Shown: positions 62,094 to 64,000 of the stretch, piece after piece
Layout: each line of letters begins with the position of its first letter
Numbering within the stretch: the first letter of the stretch is position 1
NCBI GenBank assembly: GCA_002435755.1
Contig: DIYH01000024.1
Span: forward strand, 372,001 to 436,000
Length of the DNA stretch: 64,000 nucleotides
Direction of reading: 5' to 3'
Source of the DNA: Flammeovirgaceae bacterium UBA6059
GTDB lineage: Bacteria > Bacteroidota > Bacteroidia > Cytophagales > Cyclobacteriaceae
The notes under the pieces: generated by a model
Seen by the model: only the letters and a program-made list of their open reading frames with translations
Told to the model about the DNA's origin: nothing
Databases searched by the model: none
Position numbers and translations under genes: made by a program

Positions 62094-62147
62094 TATTTTT
62101 TCGACAAAAGCGAAATTAATATTTAATTCGTAAATGTCGAAAAAATA
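62094..62147. promoter_or_regulatory. Nested dyad operator upstream of the second PadR gene
   Basis: TATTTTTTCGACA (62094-62106) is perfectly complementary to TGTCGAAAAAATA (62135-62147). The 20 bases CGAAATTAAT-ATTTAATTCG lie exactly at the centre and are themselves nearly symmetric. The shared centre of dyad is near 62120.5. It lies next to the PadR ATG and is a strong candidate for autoregulation. Confidence 0.75.
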
Positions 62148-62255
62148 TTATGTGCTTAATCAAATCATGTGGTACAGGGTAGCAGTCTACAGCCCTATGA
62201 AAGCAATTCTACTTGCTCAGCATTTTTAATCATGCATACTGATTCCGTGGAATAC

Positions 62256-63197
62256 TTAATTATTGGACCTTGCAAGGTCTTCAAATTCAGGAATCACGTC
62301 TCCCGCTCCTTTTTGAGCTTCAGGAAACATACCTTTTTCGATAAGTGGGATCAAACCAGGAAGTAGTTCTTTAAAATTGGGATTGCCTGATGGATGTAAG
62401 GACCAAAGGCCGGGACTTTTTCCAAGAAACCCTACGCGATACCAGTTATTTCTTTTGAGCATGTCGCTGATGGTACCTTCGGGATACCGAAAAGGAGGTG
62501 TCCCTCTTAGGACAGCCTTTAGCATATGATCCAGATTGGGTCTTTCGACTTTAATGCTCTTGTTTAGTTTCTTCTTGCTCAACAAGAAAGCGCGCGTGGT
62601 GAAATGCTGGTACAGAAAGGAAAATGGCTGATTATATGTGCCTATTGGATTAAACCCTTTGCGGTAAAACGAAGATAAGTGCTTTGGGTCATCGTACGGA
62701 GGACCTGCCATCGGAGAACACGAAAAGATGGTATCATCTTGATTGAGAATATCTACAGCTTCCTGTACCCAGGTACTGCTTCGTCCTCCAAACATCATAT
62801 CCGCATCAATATGGAGTACCAGGTCATTGGTGGCTGCAAAGAGGCCAAAAAAATAGGAGTAGTACGGGCCTCCTGAAAAATCTTTATCAGGGATCGTACC
62901 ACTCCTCATTATGGTCTCGCTCATCTCCTTCCTGACACCATCGGAATAGTCTACTTCAAACAACTTAAGGTCGGGAAATGAATCGTCTTTTAGCTGATGT
63001 AGGTAGTCATAGATGAGCTCCTGGTTTTTTTCCCAAATGTCGCCGGAAGACTTCCTTCCTTTGCTTTTTCTTAAGTCCATGACCACCAAGCTTTCTGTAC
63101 ACTGTCCTGAGAAAACTGACAGTTGGTGTGGTAGTAAAAGCTTCACTCTCGGATAGTCCAGGGGTGATACGTTGACTTGAAAAGTGACATTGGCCAT
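62256..63197 (-). CDS. Glycosyltransferase (GT-A type)
   Basis: A 313-residue protein, MANVTFQVNVSPLDYPRVKLLLPHQLSVFSGQ at the start. The nucleotide-sugar metal site is DLVLHIDADMMFGG (DxD). SGGPYYSYFFGLFAATND before it and FSCSPMAGPPYDDPKHLSSFYRKGFNP after it suggest a GT2-like fold that reads a list of positions. No membrane segment. It is the only glycosyltransferase in the window, just upstream of a decayed region and a methyltransferase; both could be edges of a polysaccharide locus lying beyond the window. Confidence 0.78.
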   Translation of the reverse strand: MANVTFQVNVSPLDYPRVKLLLPHQLSVFSGQCTESLVVMDLRKSKGRKSSGDIWEKNQELIYDYLHQLKDDSFPDLKLFEVDYSDGVRKEMSETIMRSGTIPDKDFSGGPYYSYFFGLFAATNDLVLHIDADMMFGGRSSTWVQEAVDILNQDDTIFSCSPMAGPPYDDPKHLSSFYRKGFNPIGTYNQPFSFLYQHFTTRAFLLSKKKLNKSIKVERPNLDHMLKAVLRGTPPFRYPEGTISDMLKRNNWYRVGFLGKSPGLWSLHPSGNPNFKELLPGLIPLIEKGMFPEAQKGAGDVIPEFEDLARSNN

Positions 63198-63716
63198 GGT
63201 GACAAATCTACTTTATCAAGGCATAAATCTAAGACTTGGTAAGCTTGACCATTATCACATTAACAATGTTGAGATCAATGCATTAGAAATGACGAGTGTA
63301 AAAAACTCTTGAAGAAGCTGATATGCTATTATGGAGTGCGCTAATGGTATGGCAACTTTTGATGTAAACTACTGGAAGAGATAAGTATTAGCAAGACATG
63401 TGGGTTGAGTAGTCGTCCAACCACTTTTCATTTGGCCACTCTCAAACCTTCTTTTTCAATCGATAAACGCCTGCATCATTATCTATAACCAGGACACAGT
63501 CTTTAAAGAAATTCATCCCGAGCCTCAGATCGCTGGAGTTGCGGATGTCAACTGGTACATCCTTGAAGACCACTCCTGAGAGATACAAGAAAGGTAGTGT
63601 GCCGACTTGGGCGGAAACAGTTTGTGGTCCTCTATGATATAGATGTCACTTGTGTTCTCCTCAACATAGGACAATTTATCCATTAGACGCTGGACTAAGG
63701 GTTGGTTATGAAACGG
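63198..63716 (-). pseudogene. Decayed region with a retropepsin-like C-terminal fragment
   Basis: Only a short frame on the minus strand is readable: VGTLPFLYLSGVVFKDVPVDI then RNSSDLRLGMNFFKDCVLVIDN and DAGVYRLKKKV, ending at 63442. The shape F-V----LGMNF-----I resembles the last strands of clan AA (retropepsin-like) aspartic peptidases of Bacteroidota. Upstream, another frame near 63600-63690 reads QRLMDKLSYVEENTSDIYIIEDHKLFP. Frames are broken, so no protein can be made. The 230 bases next to the glycosyltransferase hold nothing I can name. Confidence 0.35.
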
Positions 63717-64000
63717 TCATTTAATGCATTCCAAAGCAACCGTATTTTTGAATCGGTCTTCACTCTCTACCAGCCTAAACATAGGATCTCTAGAATCGTT
63801 GAACGAACAAGATCTAATATTTTTAAAACCTACATTTCGTAATTCCCTGGTAAGTGACTGTGTGTCCCACATCCATAAATGTCTTGACATTCCGGGGTAG
63901 TAACCAAGGAAATAATGTTTTTTGATGGTTTTTGGCATTTCTTCAAGTCCCAACCAAGAAGACCTCATGAAGTCCGTTGAGGCTGTATCACTACCATTTT
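63717..64000 (-). CDS. SAM-dependent methyltransferase, C-terminal fragment (runs off window)
   Basis: The last 94 residues of a methyltransferase whose N-terminal part lies beyond base 64000. The frame continues upstream of the visible ATG at 63968 (STDFMRSSWLGLEEMP), so this ATG is internal. The C-terminal signature SRHLWMWDTQSLTRELRNVGFKNIRSCSFNDSRDPMFRLVESEDRFKNTVALECIK matches SAM methyltransferases found in polysaccharide and lipid loci. The SAM-binding motif itself is outside the window. Confidence 0.78.
   Translation of the reverse strand, partial: NGSDTASTDFMRSSWLGLEEMPKTIKKHYFLGYYPGMSRHLWMWDTQSLTRELRNVGFKNIRSCSFNDSRDPMFRLVESEDRFKNTVALECIK

Noticed and set aside
63717..63968. The 83-codon frame as a complete small gene
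   Set aside because: The frame is open upstream to the window edge and the sequence matches only the C-terminal part of a methyltransferase, so it is a partial gene.
1..64000. CRISPR arrays, tRNA or rRNA genes, insertion sequences and prophage genes
   Set aside because: No regularly spaced repeats, no tRNA T-loop signatures and no transposase, integrase or phage structural motifs were seen on either strand.

Overview
The window reads as chromosomal DNA of a marine-type Bacteroidota, most likely the order Cytophagales. The evidence is the gene content: PD40/OmpA proteins, DUF4249, a Lacal_2735-type small protein, SusC/D-free lipoproteins with SPII signals, DUF2200, DUF418, M56/BlaI pairs, and FtsX-type permeases with an N-terminal prefix domain paired with PadR regulators. 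Two candidate promoters also carry the Bacteroidota -7 box TAnnTTTG. No rRNA, tRNA, CRISPR array, IS element or phage gene was seen. Most of the window is ordinary core and envelope chromosome.

Layout. 1-8.7 kb: end of argH, a decayed ParDE toxin-antitoxin pair, a prolyl-iminopeptidase-like hydrolase, a large secreted VPS10/BNR propeller, an OmpA/PD40 envelope protein and a small exported protein. 8.8-14.2 kb: hslV, the pyruvate dehydrogenase E2 subunit, a YheT-type hydrolase followed by a SRAP-like protein that has lost its catalytic residues, and an M20-like secreted protein that has lost several metal ligands. 14.5-20.5 kb: a KAS III enzyme, MORN-repeat protein, hydrolase and methylthioribose-kinase-like kinase. 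20.5-31.8 kb (mostly minus strand): sulfatase, AlkD, VCBS and PD40 proteins, DinB, a MarR-GNAT fusion behind a striking palindromic operator, DUF418, a methyltransferase, and an ECF sigma factor with its membrane partner. 32-38.7 kb: ABM and VOC proteins, AraC, DUF4249, an ArsR-SRPBCC pair, an FKBP lipoprotein, a decayed ogt/MGMT gene and a TfoX-N protein. 38.9-49.1 kb: galE, DUF2200 (two copies), DUF1349, a BlaI-M56 pair whose M56 protein carries an ExbD-like tail, DUF2855, a YncE-like propeller and a serine hydrolase.

49.3-51.9 kb is the accessory spot. It is visibly AT-rich and holds a short unknown protein on the minus strand, then a two-gene operon of an unknown 143-aa protein and an AAA/STAND-like ATPase. 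The operon lies between two elements that resemble integron attC recombination sites: one ends in GTTAGGC, and the other starts with GCTTAAC six bases after the ATPase stop codon. I propose that this is a gene cassette carrying an undescribed two-gene system. No integrase is in the window.

52-64 kb: two PadR plus FtsX-permease units, each with a dyad upstream of the regulator. Between them are an SDR-DoxX-Crp run, an intact ParE-type toxin-antitoxin pair and a Tat-exported aldo/keto reductase. The window ends with a glycosyltransferase, a decayed retropepsin-like fragment and the C-terminal part of a SAM methyltransferase that runs off the edge.
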